Shown here: positions 35,708-45,715 of the stretch, piece by piece
Layout of the letters: the number at the start of each line of letters is the position of its first letter
Numbering within the stretch: position 1 is the stretch's first letter
Origin: Paraglaciecola psychrophila 170
GTDB taxonomy: Bacteria; Pseudomonadota; Gammaproteobacteria; Enterobacterales; Alteromonadaceae
DNA: 64,000 nucleotides
NCBI RefSeq assembly: GCF_000347635.1
Contig: NC_020514.1
Coordinates: 558,001 to 622,000, forward strand
Direction: 5' to 3'
Made by a program: the position numbers and the translations under genes
Notes under the pieces: generated by a model
The model's database searches: none
Told to the model about the DNA's origin: nothing
The model's input: only the letters and a program-made list of their open reading frames with translations

Positions 35708-36560
35708 TGTTGATGCACTGCAAACAGGTATTCATGCATTCTTTGAGTTTACTCAAGCTGGGTCTTGGAATATGGCTGACATTAGGGTTAATGGTTAGTC
35801 AGGCCTTCGCTGCTGAAAATGTGCAAGTGCAGGTTAAGCAGCCTTACATTGAATTACATTCTGGCCCTGCGGGTGGTTTTCCTGTTATTCATGTTGTGGA
35901 AAAAAATCAGTGGATCACGGTATTAAAACGTCGCACCAACTGGTTTAAAGTCGAAACAATAAAAGGTGTGCGAGGCAGTGAAAAAGGACTTGTCGAAGGA
36001 AGCTCGGAAGCAAGCTCGGAAAGACGTGGGAAAGGAAATGTTCAAGGCTGGGTAAAACAAGACGCATTACACCTGACCCAAAGTAGTAGTGGCCAACCAG
36101 TAAAGCTGTCCGATGGTTCATTTGAGTCTTTTGCCCAGCGTAATGTTGAGTTTGGGGCTTTAGGTGGTTCGTTTGAAGGTGTGCCTTCGATGACCGTATT
36201 TGCTGATTGGGTGGCAACTGAAAACTTAGCCGCGGGGATAAGTGTGACCCAAGCGTTAGGTGATTTATCTGAAAATCAATTTTTTTTAATACGAGTGCAA
36301 CACACCACTTTTCCAGAATGGCGCGTGTCTCCTTATATCACTCTAGGCGCAGGGAAAATCCGTACACAACCTAGAGCCAACTTAGTTCAAAGTGGTGATG
36401 AAACTCGCACCAGTGATTTATTGGCTGCAGGTATAGGTTTACGATATTACATGGCACAAAATTTTATGCTTAAGCTTGAATACCAGCACCTTCAAGCATT
36501 AACCGACAGAGACATGAACGAGGATTTAGAACAATGGAAATTGGGATTCGCAGTTTTTTC
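35707..36560 (+). CDS. SH3-domain plus beta-barrel outer-membrane protein (frame disturbed at 3' end)
   Basis: The open frame runs to 36687, but the credible protein ends near 36560. After a signal (GLMVSQAFA|AENV) come a bacterial SH3 domain (YIELHSGPAGGFPVIHVVEKN; WFKVET) and a small beta-barrel (MTVFADWVATENLAAG; YITLGAGKIRT; IGLRYYMAQNFMLKLEYQHL). The normal end WKLGFAVFF* would need seven T's at 36550-36556, where six are present. With one T restored the next gene also gains a proper signal peptide, so I think a base is missing. Confidence 0.7.
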
Positions 36561-37219
36561 TAGCCGTACTATGCACCGTACTAGGCACAGTGATGAGTTT
36601 TTCTGTGCTCGCGCAACAAGGAGCGCAACAAGATGCAGGGGAGCAAAACACGCAACAAGAAACACCACAAAGTGTCATCGAACCTAGCGTTGAACGCCGC
36701 GATATTAACGAAGCTAATATCGACTCAGAAAATTTTGAATTTGGCATGTTAGTGGGTGTCATTAGTATAGAAGATTTTTCATCTAGCATGCTGGTCGGCG
36801 CGCGCGCTGCTTATCACGTTAATGAAGATTTTTTTGTTGAAGCCACCTATGGACAAGCTGAAGCGGGAGAAACCAGTTTTGAAGTACTCAGTGGTGGTGC
36901 GCCATTTTTAACCGATGCAGAACGAGATTACCGCTATTACAACGTGTCATTAGGTTACAACCTCAATGGCGAAACCTTTTTCACAGACCGTTGGGTGTTT
37001 AACTCTGCCACTTATCTTACATTAGGCGCCGGCAGCACCGAGTTCGGTGGTGATGAACGATTTACCGTGACATTAGGAGCGGGTTACCGATTGCTGTTGA
37101 CTGACTTTTTTGCTTTGCACATCAATATGAAAGATCACCTGTTTAACTCTGAGTTAATCGGTGAAGAAAAAACCACCCACAATATTGAATATGGCCTGGG
37201 TGCCACGTTCTTTTTTTAG
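36534..37219 (+). CDS. Outer-membrane beta-barrel protein (overlapping start with a missing T)
   Basis: The ORF visible from 36590 lacks a usable signal peptide. Starting at ATG 36534 and adding one T at the T-run gives MEIGIRSFFLAVLCTVLGTV and FSVLA|QQ, an ideal signal sequence, overlapping the previous gene's end. The mature part is a ~200-residue barrel (GMLVGVISIEDFSSSMLVGARAAY; YYNVSLGYNLNG; YGLGATFFF) ending in Phe. A paralog-like partner of the SH3-barrel protein. Acts in the outer membrane; ligand unknown. Confidence 0.65.
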
Positions 37220-37249
37220 TCAGTTGTTTACTTGTTGAGAGACTACAAT

Positions 37250-37792
37250 ATGCCGTTATTTATTAAAAACATTGACCCAAAAACCAGTACCAAACTTTGC
37301 CGTCGTTTAGAGTTGGCAGTGGTCTGCATTGTCCTTTTCTTGACTTCTATGAATAGCTTGGCAGTTAATACCAAAGGCCCAGCCCCTGACTTTACGTTAG
37401 CCAGTAAAGAGGGAGGCAATGTGCGTTTGCAAGAACAACTTGGCAATGTGGTATTGATCAATTTTTGGGCCTCATGGTGTGGCCCATGCCGTGAAGAATT
37501 ACCTTATTTGGAAGAGTTACAACAAGAATATGCCGATTTGGGTTTTACCATCTTAGCGGTCAATGTAGACGAAGATCCGTCTAAAGCTAACATCTTGTTA
37601 AACGATATTGCTGTTTCTTTTCCTGTGTTATTTGATGTCAATGATAATGTCAGCAAATTGTATGATGTACAGGCTATGCCAACCACTGTGATCGTTGACC
37701 GCGATGGTAATCAACGATTGGTGCATTACGGTTATAAAAGTGGCGATGAAGTGAAATACAAACAAGCCGTTAAAGCATTACTTCGGGAGTAG
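37250..37792 (+). CDS. TlpA-type thioredoxin, periplasmic disulfide reductase
   Basis: This protein of about 180 residues has an N-terminal anchor/signal (LELAVVCIVLFLTSMNSLA) and a TlpA/ResA thioredoxin fold: GPAPDFTLASKEGG, INFWASWCGPCREELP with the WCxxC active site, and the MPTTVIVDRDG cis-Pro loop. In clusters with c-type cytochromes it would keep CxxCH cysteines reduced for heme attachment; in others it delivers copper. I choose ATG 37250 over the TTG 37232. It sits between barrel genes and DUF4266 in one operon. Confidence 0.88.
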   Translation: MPLFIKNIDPKTSTKLCRRLELAVVCIVLFLTSMNSLAVNTKGPAPDFTLASKEGGNVRLQEQLGNVVLINFWASWCGPCREELPYLEELQQEYADLGFTILAVNVDEDPSKANILLNDIAVSFPVLFDVNDNVSKLYDVQAMPTTVIVDRDGNQRLVHYGYKSGDEVKYKQAVKALLRE

Positions 37793-37795
37793 GCA

Positions 37796-38050
37796 GTGAA
37801 TGCAATTAAAACCCACTCGTTGCGCTTGTTTTTGACCATGATGGTCATTATGACCTCGGGTTTAACCAGTGGTTGTAGTAGCACCTTTGAACCTTGGGTA
37901 AAGCCTTATGAGCGGGACAATCTAGCCGACCCTATCATGAGCATGAATCGTAACCCAGTATCGATGTCTTATACCCACCATGCTTTTCAAGCCCGTGAAG
38001 GTGCAAGAGGCGCGGAAGGTGGAGCAGGAGGCGGTTGTGGCTGTAATTAG
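37796..38050 (+). CDS. DUF4266 lipoprotein with Gly-Cys tail
   Basis: An 84-residue protein starting with GTG after GGGAG. The lipoprotein signal ends TSGLTSGC, and the family block PWVKPYERDNLADPIMSMNR follows. The C-terminus is Gly-rich (GARGAEGGAGGGCGCN), with two Cys and His-His/His residues in SYTHHAF upstream. That combination suggests metal binding or modification but is unproven. DUF4266 and DUF3570 genes are commonly neighbours, as here. Confidence 0.8.
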   Translation: MNAIKTHSLRLFLTMMVIMTSGLTSGCSSTFEPWVKPYERDNLADPIMSMNRNPVSMSYTHHAFQAREGARGAEGGAGGGCGCN

Positions 38051-38057
38051 ACGGAAA

Positions 38058-39224
38058 ATGACCCGCCCATCTGGAACACGGCGAAAATTAATGATTCGAT
38101 TAATATTTGCAAGTCTTGTGCTCAGCTTATTGGTTTGGCAAGCATTTGCTGCCGTGTTACCCCAAGACCGGTCTGATGCGATGTACCATTCCTATCAAGG
38201 TGGTGGCATGTCGATTGATGGTCCATCCATTTTGTTACGCAAAAAAATTGGTAATTATGTTTCTGTCTCTGCTAATTATTATGTTGATAGCATTTCTGGC
38301 GCATCCATAGACGTGTTGGCTACTGCTAGTCCCTATGAAGAAGAACGCACCGAAAATAGTGTTGGGGTTGATTTCCTGCATAATAAAACCTTGATGAGCC
38401 TAAATTACACCACCAGTTCAGAAAACGACTTTGAAGCTGAGTCGATTCACTTAGGGGTTAGCCAAGACTTTTTTGGTGACCTCACCACGCTCACTCTTGG
38501 ATACTCTAAAGGTAATGATGAAGTGGGTAAAACCGGTGATGATAATTTTCTAGAACTGGCTGAACGACAAAATTACCGACTGGGGATCACTCAGGTTATT
38601 ACTAAAAATATGATATTAGGATTGAGTGTAGAGAACATATCCGATCAAGGGTATTTGAATAACCCTTATCGTTCAGTGCGCTTTTTAGATGCTAGCAGTG
38701 CTCGTGGTTATCGTTTTGAAACCGAAGTTTACCCTAACACTCGCAGAAGTAACGCAGCCGCTATCACCGCTAACTATTATTTACCTTATCGTGCTTCGGT
38801 GTATGGCGAAGCCAAGGTATTTTCGGATTCGTGGGGCATCGAAGCGAATACTATTAAGTTGGGTTATATCCATACCTTTGGTGAAGACTGGATTGTGGAA
38901 TTGCGAGGGCGGCATTATCAACAAGACAAAGCTGATTTTTATCAGGATTTATATACTCGAAGTGCTGAATTTAATTTCCGCGCCCGGGATAAAGAAATGA
39001 GTACCTTCAATAACTTGTCTTTGGGTTTAAGCCTAACTTATGAATTCCAATTTTCAGCAGCAAATTTTTTCAAAAAAAGCACCATCAACCTCGACCTTGA
39101 TCATGTTAACTATGACTATGATGATTTTAGAAATGTGCTAGCGGTAGATGCACCAATAGGTGCAGAGCCGCTTTATCAGTTTTCGGCCAATATCACACGT
39201 TTGTACGTGTCCATATTTTATTAG
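38058..39224 (+). CDS. DUF3570 outer-membrane protein
   Basis: About 388 residues. The signal IFASLVLSLLVWQAFA is followed by VLPQDRSDAMYHSYQGGGMS, the usual DUF3570 start, then many amphipathic strands (VSVSANYYVDSISGAS; TLMSLNYTTSSENDFEA; AITANYYLPYRASVYGEAKV) and an end in RLYVSIFY. This fits a ~16-20-strand outer-membrane barrel. I chose ATG 38058 because the longer frame overlaps DUF4266; ATG 38091 is an alternative. DUF3570, DUF4266 and TlpA form a recurrent trio of unknown function. Confidence 0.8.
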   Translation: MTRPSGTRRKLMIRLIFASLVLSLLVWQAFAAVLPQDRSDAMYHSYQGGGMSIDGPSILLRKKIGNYVSVSANYYVDSISGASIDVLATASPYEEERTENSVGVDFLHNKTLMSLNYTTSSENDFEAESIHLGVSQDFFGDLTTLTLGYSKGNDEVGKTGDDNFLELAERQNYRLGITQVITKNMILGLSVENISDQGYLNNPYRSVRFLDASSARGYRFETEVYPNTRRSNAAAITANYYLPYRASVYGEAKVFSDSWGIEANTIKLGYIHTFGEDWIVELRGRHYQQDKADFYQDLYTRSAEFNFRARDKEMSTFNNLSLGLSLTYEFQFSAANFFKKSTINLDLDHVNYDYDDFRNVLAVDAPIGAEPLYQFSANITRLYVSIFY

Positions 39225-39264
39225 TGCCCTTTGATTGTCCAAAGGCTATAGGAAGTTTAACCGC

Positions 39265-39843
39265 ATGAGTTTTTATTCAGAAAAAGCACCTAAAATTAAC
39301 AGTGTTCATTGGTTGATATCGTTGCTGGTGGGGTGTTTATTAAGCATCAGTTTAAGCGTCAATGCTCAGCAAAATGAGCCGTTAGCTGAGCAACCCATCA
39401 ACACTACTGTTACTGAACAATTACAACAACTGAGAAAAGAAGTGGTTGCCCTTAACCGTGATTTGTTTGTGCTAGAAGAGGACTTATTGTTTCCATCTAG
39501 CACTCAGGTAGTAGTCTATCTTTCAATGGATGTGGGTGCTTATTTTAACTTAGATGCGGTTGAGCTGAAGATTGATGACAAGGTTGTTACGTACCACCTG
39601 TATACCGAAAAACAAATTCAAGCCTTGTTTAAAGGTGGCGTGCAAAAATTACATATCGATAACTTAGCCCAAGGCAAGCATCAACTCACTGCCTTTTTTA
39701 TCGGTAAAGGACCACAAGATAGAGAGTATAAAAGAGCCACCAGTATCACCTTTACTAAAACTGCAGAGGCTAAATCTTTGGAATTAAGCATTATTGATTC
39801 TAGCCTTAAGCAACAGCCTGTTTTTGAGGCGATAGAGCTTTAA
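39265..39843 (+). CDS. Exported coiled-coil plus beta-domain protein, unknown
   Basis: About 192 residues from ATG 39265 (AGGAAG ribosome site; the TTG 39235 is rejected). The signal region ISLLVGCLLSISLSVNA is followed by a short coiled coil (VTEQLQQLRKEVVALNRDLF) and an Ig-like beta domain (VVVYLSMDVGAYFNLDAVELKIDDK; QGKHQLTAFFIGKG). The periplasmic domain may bridge the outer-membrane and TPR proteins. No family with known function was recognised. Confidence 0.65.
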   Translation: MSFYSEKAPKINSVHWLISLLVGCLLSISLSVNAQQNEPLAEQPINTTVTEQLQQLRKEVVALNRDLFVLEEDLLFPSSTQVVVYLSMDVGAYFNLDAVELKIDDKVVTYHLYTEKQIQALFKGGVQKLHIDNLAQGKHQLTAFFIGKGPQDREYKRATSITFTKTAEAKSLELSIIDSSLKQQPVFEAIEL

Positions 39844-39844
39844 T

Positions 39845-41914
39845 ATGTTGAAGTGGTTTAACGCGTTAAGTTGTTGTTTTACTTTGGTGACGAGTTTCCA
39901 CATCAATGCCAAAGATGACGCCCAGCAGACTCAGCATCGCAATTCTGTGGCGCTAAAAAAAGCTTATCAACAAGTATTGTACGAATATTATCAAGGCAAT
40001 TTTTCCTTAGCGTTAACCCAAATGGCTATTTTAGAGCAGAAGTTCCCCAATGGGTTGACCCAGATACCCGATTCTTTGAGTGGCTATCAAGTTGAACCTG
40101 AGTTACTAAAAGGCGGGATCAGTTTGGCCTATGGTTTAGATAACCAAGCTGCTAATATTTTCCTGCGTTTACTAAAAAATAATATCAAGCCTGATGTCAC
40201 AGCCTATTCTTGGTTATTGTTGGGTAAAACGTATTATCAAAAACGCCAGTTTTCAGATGCTGCACATGCTTTTCAGCAAATTAAACCACACACTGCAGAT
40301 GAATTATTTGAGCCATCCACTCGCGATAATTGGCTGTATATGCAATCGCAGTTACATGGTTTTTTATTAAAACAGGGCACTAACACTACTAATACTACTG
40401 ATATTCAATGGTTACAACAGTTATCAGAGAATTCCATTTACCGCGACTATGTTCAGTACAACCAAGCGTTAGCCTTACTGCAAAAAGGTAATAACCAACA
40501 GGCTATTTCTGTTTTGTCTACTTTGATAAATAACGATAATAGCTTTGTCAGCCGCTGGATGGATTGGGCTGATCCGCTATTTAGTGATAACGATGCACCA
40601 AATGTTGACGCTGAGCGAGACGCTATTCGCGACCGCGCTAACCTAACGCTGGGTTATACATTACTACAAAACGCTGAGCCTTTTGAAGCGTTCAGAGTGT
40701 TTGAAAATATCCGTACTGATGGTTTAGACGCAGAAGCCGCGTTGTTAGGTTATGGCTGGGCAGCGGCTAAAAAGGATGAATTACAAACTGCCTTGGCGAT
40801 TTGGCAACGCCTAATACTCATGCCGCAAAATAGTGAATACACCCTAGAAGCTTATTTAGCCAGCGCTTATGCCTATGAAAATGCATTTGCACCACGTCAA
40901 TCATTGCAAGTTTTGCAATTGGGCCTAGATCGCTTCAAACAGGCTTTAGTGAACCTCAATCAAGCAGAGAAAGAGGTTAAACAGCGCCAGTTTATTTTGG
41001 ATTTACTGCCTAATAAAGACAAGCAGCTAAGCGTCGACGCGGATGTAAGCCTGTCGCTGAATACTAAAGGTCGGCCATTTAATACGGCTCAGCTGTTTGA
41101 TAGTGTGTCTGTCAGCAATGAGTTTAGGGCAGGGTTGTTGGCGCTTGAGCAAAATCGTGACCTACAACAGCAATTGCTCAATTGGCAACAACGACTGCAG
41201 CAATATCATTTGATGTTGGACGAAAGGCAAGTTGAGCGACGCAAACGCGCTAAACACATTTTACAAAATCGTATTTTAGAGCAATTACCCGCGCTACAAG
41301 CACAGCGCGATGTCATTGCGCAGGTTATCGCTACCGCTCAAAATCAGCAAAATGGCCAAGTTTTAATGAGCCTACAAAGTCAACAATGGTTAGACCGAGT
41401 AAAGCGTTCGGAAAAACGTTTAGTCACTATTACTCAACTTAAAAAACAGCTAGATCAACCTCTTTTAGCTGATTCTTATGAAATGCGGGTCGAGCGCGTT
41501 GCAGGGCGTTTAATATGGCAAGCAAGTGAAGCTTACAGCGCAAATCATTGGCAAGCCCAGAAGGCATTGCAGCAACTCGATGCTGAAATTAGCAAAGCAC
41601 AACAACGTCAGCAGCAACTTCTTAAGCAGTTGGCCGCCAAACCTGACTTTGCTGAGCAAAGAGACAGAGTCAGCTCGTTGGCACAGCGTATTAGTACTGA
41701 AATTGTCAAAAGTAATGGCTTACAAAATGCACTGGTTAGCCAGTTGTCTGACACCTTTACGCAGTTTATTCAGGCGCATAAACTAAAGGTTAGTCACTAT
41801 ATATTGCAGGCGCAATTAGCCATGGTACGTTTGAACGATCAAGCGTTACTAAAAAACAGTGACAGCCAAACACCACTGAATGACACATCAGTAACAGAGG
41901 ATGACCCGTTATGA
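39845..41914 (+). CDS. Large TPR protein, periplasmic
   Basis: A 689-residue protein with a signal peptide (CCFTLVTSFHINA). TPR-like helical hairpins follow: YQQVLYEYYQGNFSLALTQ; ISLAYGLDNQAANIFLRLL; WLLLGKTYYQKRQFSDAAHAF. The C-terminal half is rich in Gln/Lys coiled coil (QQLLNWQQRLQQYHLMLDER; AQQRQQQLLKQLA). Such proteins scaffold multi-protein envelope complexes. The next TPR gene starts in an ATGA overlap with its stop, so the pair is coupled. Confidence 0.75.
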   Translation: MLKWFNALSCCFTLVTSFHINAKDDAQQTQHRNSVALKKAYQQVLYEYYQGNFSLALTQMAILEQKFPNGLTQIPDSLSGYQVEPELLKGGISLAYGLDNQAANIFLRLLKNNIKPDVTAYSWLLLGKTYYQKRQFSDAAHAFQQIKPHTADELFEPSTRDNWLYMQSQLHGFLLKQGTNTTNTTDIQWLQQLSENSIYRDYVQYNQALALLQKGNNQQAISVLSTLINNDNSFVSRWMDWADPLFSDNDAPNVDAERDAIRDRANLTLGYTLLQNAEPFEAFRVFENIRTDGLDAEAALLGYGWAAAKKDELQTALAIWQRLILMPQNSEYTLEAYLASAYAYENAFAPRQSLQVLQLGLDRFKQALVNLNQAEKEVKQRQFILDLLPNKDKQLSVDADVSLSLNTKGRPFNTAQLFDSVSVSNEFRAGLLALEQNRDLQQQLLNWQQRLQQYHLMLDERQVERRKRAKHILQNRILEQLPALQAQRDVIAQVIATAQNQQNGQVLMSLQSQQWLDRVKRSEKRLVTITQLKKQLDQPLLADSYEMRVERVAGRLIWQASEAYSANHWQAQKALQQLDAEISKAQQRQQQLLKQLAAKPDFAEQRDRVSSLAQRISTEIVKSNGLQNALVSQLSDTFTQFIQAHKLKVSHYILQAQLAMVRLNDQALLKNSDSQTPLNDTSVTEDDPL

Positions 41915-44900
41915 AATTAGGTTATTCACTGCTCGCGGTTGTAGCTATGTTGTTAACGTTATCTGGATGCGGATTGTTTTCAAGTGACAGCCCACAACAG
42001 GTGCCACAAGCACCCTCTATCAGTAAACAAACTCTTGGCGATGTATATTTTGAAACATTGCCACTCGACCATACACCTTTAGAGCAGCCTGAAACTGAAA
42101 CCATGCGAGACGCCTATAAGGCGTTACTTGATATTGTCGCTGACCCGCAAGCTACCCAAGGCGATCCGCTAGTTAAAAAAATAGTCCAGTACCGGCTCGC
42201 CGACTTAGAAGTGTCTCTGGCAGAGCAAATGCAGGAAGACGGACTACCTATTGATTCAGCTGGACACCAATTATTTGATTTAGCCATAGAGCAATACCAA
42301 CAATTGCTGGTGGAGCATGCACAAAACCCAGATAACGTAGAAGTGCTCTACCAGTTAGCTAAAGCCTATGAACAACAAGGTCAAATGCAACAGAGTTTTG
42401 CTACTTTGCAGCAGTTATTAATACAATTTCCTCAGAACATCTACCTCGCTGAAATCCACTTTAGGATGGGAGAAGTCGAGTTTAATCGTGCTAACTACGC
42501 ATTCGCTATCAATGCCTACAACAATGTTTTGGCACAAGGTGACCAAAACCCCTATTACGGCACTGCGGCATATATGTTGGGTTGGGGTTATTTTAAAAAT
42601 GAACAACAAAGCGAAGCATTGAAGGCATTTACTACCTTGCTTGATCATCAATTACCGAATGAAATTGTTGCCCAGCAGATGTTGACTCAGGTAGACAGTC
42701 AAGCACAAATTGAGCGTTTACCTGTGGGTGAAAAACGTTTGGTAAACGACACTATTCGTATTATGAGTTTGTTGTTTTCTTATCAGGACAGCCAGCTTTC
42801 TTATCAAAATAGCGACGTTGCATATCCAGCTCAGAGTGTTGCCACTCATTTTAAAAATGTCGAAAGTAGGCACTATGAATATGTGTTGTACGACGCATTG
42901 GCGCAACACTACCTGAACAACGACAGATACCGTGATAGCGCTAAAGCATACCAAGCCTTTACTGAAAATCACGGCGACCATTTTCAAGCGCCGATTTTTG
43001 CGGTTAAACAAATTGATGCTTATATTCTAGGTAAATTTCCCACTTTAGTATTACCCGCCAAGCAGGGGTTTGTGACACGTTACGGTATTGCTGGAAAATA
43101 TTGGCTTAATTGGCCAATTGTGTTGCAAGAACAAGTGGCACCTTACCTAAACGAATATTTACAAGAGCTTGCACAATATGAACATAGCCGCGGGCAAATG
43201 TTAGCCAGCGCGAGTCAAAAAACTAACTTTGAGGTGAGTGATAACAATCGACCTTCACCTCAAACGCTACAAGCACAAGCCACACAAGCTTTGTTGTTAG
43301 CGTCTAAGTGGTATCAGCAATTTATCCTGACGTTTCCTAAGGATAAGCAAACCCCTGAATCAACTTACCGTTTAGGTGAAGCTTTATACGAAGCGCAGCA
43401 ATATGCAGCGTCTATTCATGCATTTGAACGGTATGCTTATCAGCATCTTCAACCTAATACGCATATAACCACTGCTCATCCTAAAGCAGCAGAAGCGGCT
43501 TATGCTGCAATTTTAGCTTATCAGAAAATTCAATTATTGCCTGAAGTGCCTTTAGTCGCTTTAGATTTATTAGGCCCAGTAGGTTCCTTAGACTCTTTGG
43601 CATTGCAAAATAATAACCAGCATTCTAGTTGGCTAGACAAACAGCTGATTGCTCAAGAAAACTTTGTGAATAATTTTGTTGATGATCCTAGGGCAAGTGA
43701 CATTCTGTATAGCCGCATGCAACAGCTTTTCACCTTAAAACGTTATGACTTGGCTATTGCTGGGGCTACAAGATTATTGGATTGGCAACCAAAAGTGCAA
43801 TCTGATAAACGCTTAGCCAGTTACTTAGTAACAGGGCACAGTCAATTTGCGTTACAGCAGTATGCACTGGGGGAAACGACATATGACCAAATTCTACGAC
43901 TGTTGCCAGATAACGATCGCCGTCGCCTTGATATTCGCGATCGATTAGCCGCAAGCATCTACAAACAAGGTGAGCAGAATGTTAGCAACAACTATTTACC
44001 CTTGGCGGTTAACGACTTTTTAAGAGTGTTAGCAAAAACACCTGGGTCAGCTATTCGTGTCAACGCACAATATGATGCCGCGACCTATTTGTTAGAGATG
44101 CAACAATGGCAACAAGGGATTGATTTATTTGAAGACTTTAGAGGCCGTTTCCCCAAAGATAAGCTGACGGCCGGGATCCAAGATAAGTTGATTGAGGCTT
44201 ATCAGCAAAATAAAAATTGGCAACAAGCCGCGGATGAATTATTGGTTTTACACCACGCTAACCCTGAGTCTGAGGAGGGCAGGCAAGCCTTGTATGTAGC
44301 GGCGCAGTATTTGAACAAGATTGATAACAGACCACAGGCATTAGAGGCTTACCGCACTTATGCCCACAGCTATGCTAAGCCCTTTGCTGAAGCTAACGAA
44401 GCCCGCGTCATTATGAGTGAGTTTTATCTGGCAAGTAATGAGCCCAGTAAGCGGCGTTTTTGGTTGAATAAATTAATTCAAGCAGATAAACAAGCACAAC
44501 AATCCCCCGATATTGAACGTGCTGTTCGGACTCGATATTTAGCGGCAATGGCGTCCAATGTGTTTGCCGATGACAAGCTATATGTATACAAAAAAATCAA
44601 ATTAACGCAGCCATTAAAAGCTAGCTTAGCCAAGAAAAAAACGGCATTAAATAATGCGCTCGATGCCTACAATAAAACCTTGGATTATAAAGTGGAAGAG
44701 TTCAGTACTTCAGCCAACTTTAGTATTGCCGACATTTATCATCAACTTGCCAAAGATTTGATGACATCCAGTAAGCCAAAAAATCTCAATGCCTTGGAGC
44801 TGGAGCAATATGATTTACTGCTTGAAGAGCAAGCTTACCCGTTTGAAGAAAAAGCCATCGATATTCATGAAACCAACGCCAAGCGAAGTTGGCAAGGCAG

Positions 44901-45006
44901 TTATGATGCTTGGGTCCAAAAGAGTTTCAGTGCCTTAGAAAAACTGTTGCCAAGCAGATATAACAAACAAGAAAAGAGCGTGGAGGTGACGGATGAAATT
45001 TACTAA
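41911..45006 (+). CDS. Very large TPR lipoprotein
   Basis: A 1031-residue lipoprotein (LTLSGCGLFSSD, lipobox LSGC). Many TPR/BamD-like repeats run through it: QLAKAYEQQGQMQQSFATLQQLLIQF; EIHFRMGEVEFNRANYAFAINAYNNV; TYRLGEALYEAQQYAASIHAFERYA; AQYDAATYLLEMQQWQQGIDLFEDF. Length and repeat density are like those of GltD/E-type proteins of trans-envelope motors. It likely faces the periplasm from the outer membrane. The 3' end overlaps the next lipoprotein gene by 14 bp. Confidence 0.75.
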   Translation: MKLGYSLLAVVAMLLTLSGCGLFSSDSPQQVPQAPSISKQTLGDVYFETLPLDHTPLEQPETETMRDAYKALLDIVADPQATQGDPLVKKIVQYRLADLEVSLAEQMQEDGLPIDSAGHQLFDLAIEQYQQLLVEHAQNPDNVEVLYQLAKAYEQQGQMQQSFATLQQLLIQFPQNIYLAEIHFRMGEVEFNRANYAFAINAYNNVLAQGDQNPYYGTAAYMLGWGYFKNEQQSEALKAFTTLLDHQLPNEIVAQQMLTQVDSQAQIERLPVGEKRLVNDTIRIMSLLFSYQDSQLSYQNSDVAYPAQSVATHFKNVESRHYEYVLYDALAQHYLNNDRYRDSAKAYQAFTENHGDHFQAPIFAVKQIDAYILGKFPTLVLPAKQGFVTRYGIAGKYWLNWPIVLQEQVAPYLNEYLQELAQYEHSRGQMLASASQKTNFEVSDNNRPSPQTLQAQATQALLLASKWYQQFILTFPKDKQTPESTYRLGEALYEAQQYAASIHAFERYAYQHLQPNTHITTAHPKAAEAAYAAILAYQKIQLLPEVPLVALDLLGPVGSLDSLALQNNNQHSSWLDKQLIAQENFVNNFVDDPRASDILYSRMQQLFTLKRYDLAIAGATRLLDWQPKVQSDKRLASYLVTGHSQFALQQYALGETTYDQILRLLPDNDRRRLDIRDRLAASIYKQGEQNVSNNYLPLAVNDFLRVLAKTPGSAIRVNAQYDAATYLLEMQQWQQGIDLFEDFRGRFPKDKLTAGIQDKLIEAYQQNKNWQQAADELLVLHHANPESEEGRQALYVAAQYLNKIDNRPQALEAYRTYAHSYAKPFAEANEARVIMSEFYLASNEPSKRRFWLNKLIQADKQAQQSPDIERAVRTRYLAAMASNVFADDKLYVYKKIKLTQPLKASLAKKKTALNNALDAYNKTLDYKVEEFSTSANFSIADIYHQLAKDLMTSSKPKNLNALELEQYDLLLEEQAYPFEEKAIDIHETNAKRSWQGSYDAWVQKSFSALEKLLPSRYNKQEKSVEVTDEIY

Positions 45007-45715
45007 TATTATCTTGAGTTTGATGAGCCTCGCTTTACTCAATAGTTGTTCTAGTTTATTGCCTTTTGACGAAACAGAAAAAAACGTGTCAGAAGCCGTA
45101 GAAGAGCCACTGAGACCATTGCAAACTAAGGTAAACACTTTACAAACGCTGCCTAATCTATATAAAACCCAGACGAGAAAAGATAAAGCCAGTGCCCAGA
45201 CTCTACACCAATTCCAAGGGGCTTTATTACTCAAGCAGCAAGGTAAGCTGTCTCTAGCTAGGGAACGGTTTATTGCTTTGTCTGAACAATACCCAAACCT
45301 TTCAGGAGTCTGGTTACAACTAGCATTGTTGGCTAAGCAGCAAGATAACGATGATATACAACTACAGCACAAAGAGATGACCCGATATCTTAATAATGCG
45401 ATTTCTGCTAATCCACTCAATTACTTAGCCCACAACGAGTTTGCTTTGGTTTTGCGGCAACAAGGTCAATTTCAGCAAGCTTTAAGCCATTATGAATCGG
45501 CCATAAAAAGCTGGCCTGCGTTTGCAGAGGGATATCTCAATCGCGGCATATTATACGATCTGTACATGGGGAGAAAGTCTCTGGCTTTGGTCGATTATGA
45601 GCTTTATCAAGCGTTGTCGGATGACAATTCACGGCAGTTAAAAGGCTGGATAATTGATTTAAAGCGGCAAATCAAACGTGACCAAGCAGTCACTGAAGCT
45701 GGAGCGATGTTATGA
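44993..45715 (+). CDS. TPR lipoprotein
   Basis: A 240-residue protein with lipobox LNSC in LSLMSLALLNSC. TPR repeats span residues 75-210 (FQGALLLKQQGKLSLARERF; YLAHNEFALVLRQQGQFQQALSHYESA). It overlaps both neighbours (14 bp upstream, 4 bp downstream), showing tight operon structure. It is the third TPR protein of the machine, and a likely accessory to the 1031-residue protein. Confidence 0.78.
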   Translation: MKFTNIILSLMSLALLNSCSSLLPFDETEKNVSEAVEEPLRPLQTKVNTLQTLPNLYKTQTRKDKASAQTLHQFQGALLLKQQGKLSLARERFIALSEQYPNLSGVWLQLALLAKQQDNDDIQLQHKEMTRYLNNAISANPLNYLAHNEFALVLRQQGQFQQALSHYESAIKSWPAFAEGYLNRGILYDLYMGRKSLALVDYELYQALSDDNSRQLKGWIIDLKRQIKRDQAVTEAGAML

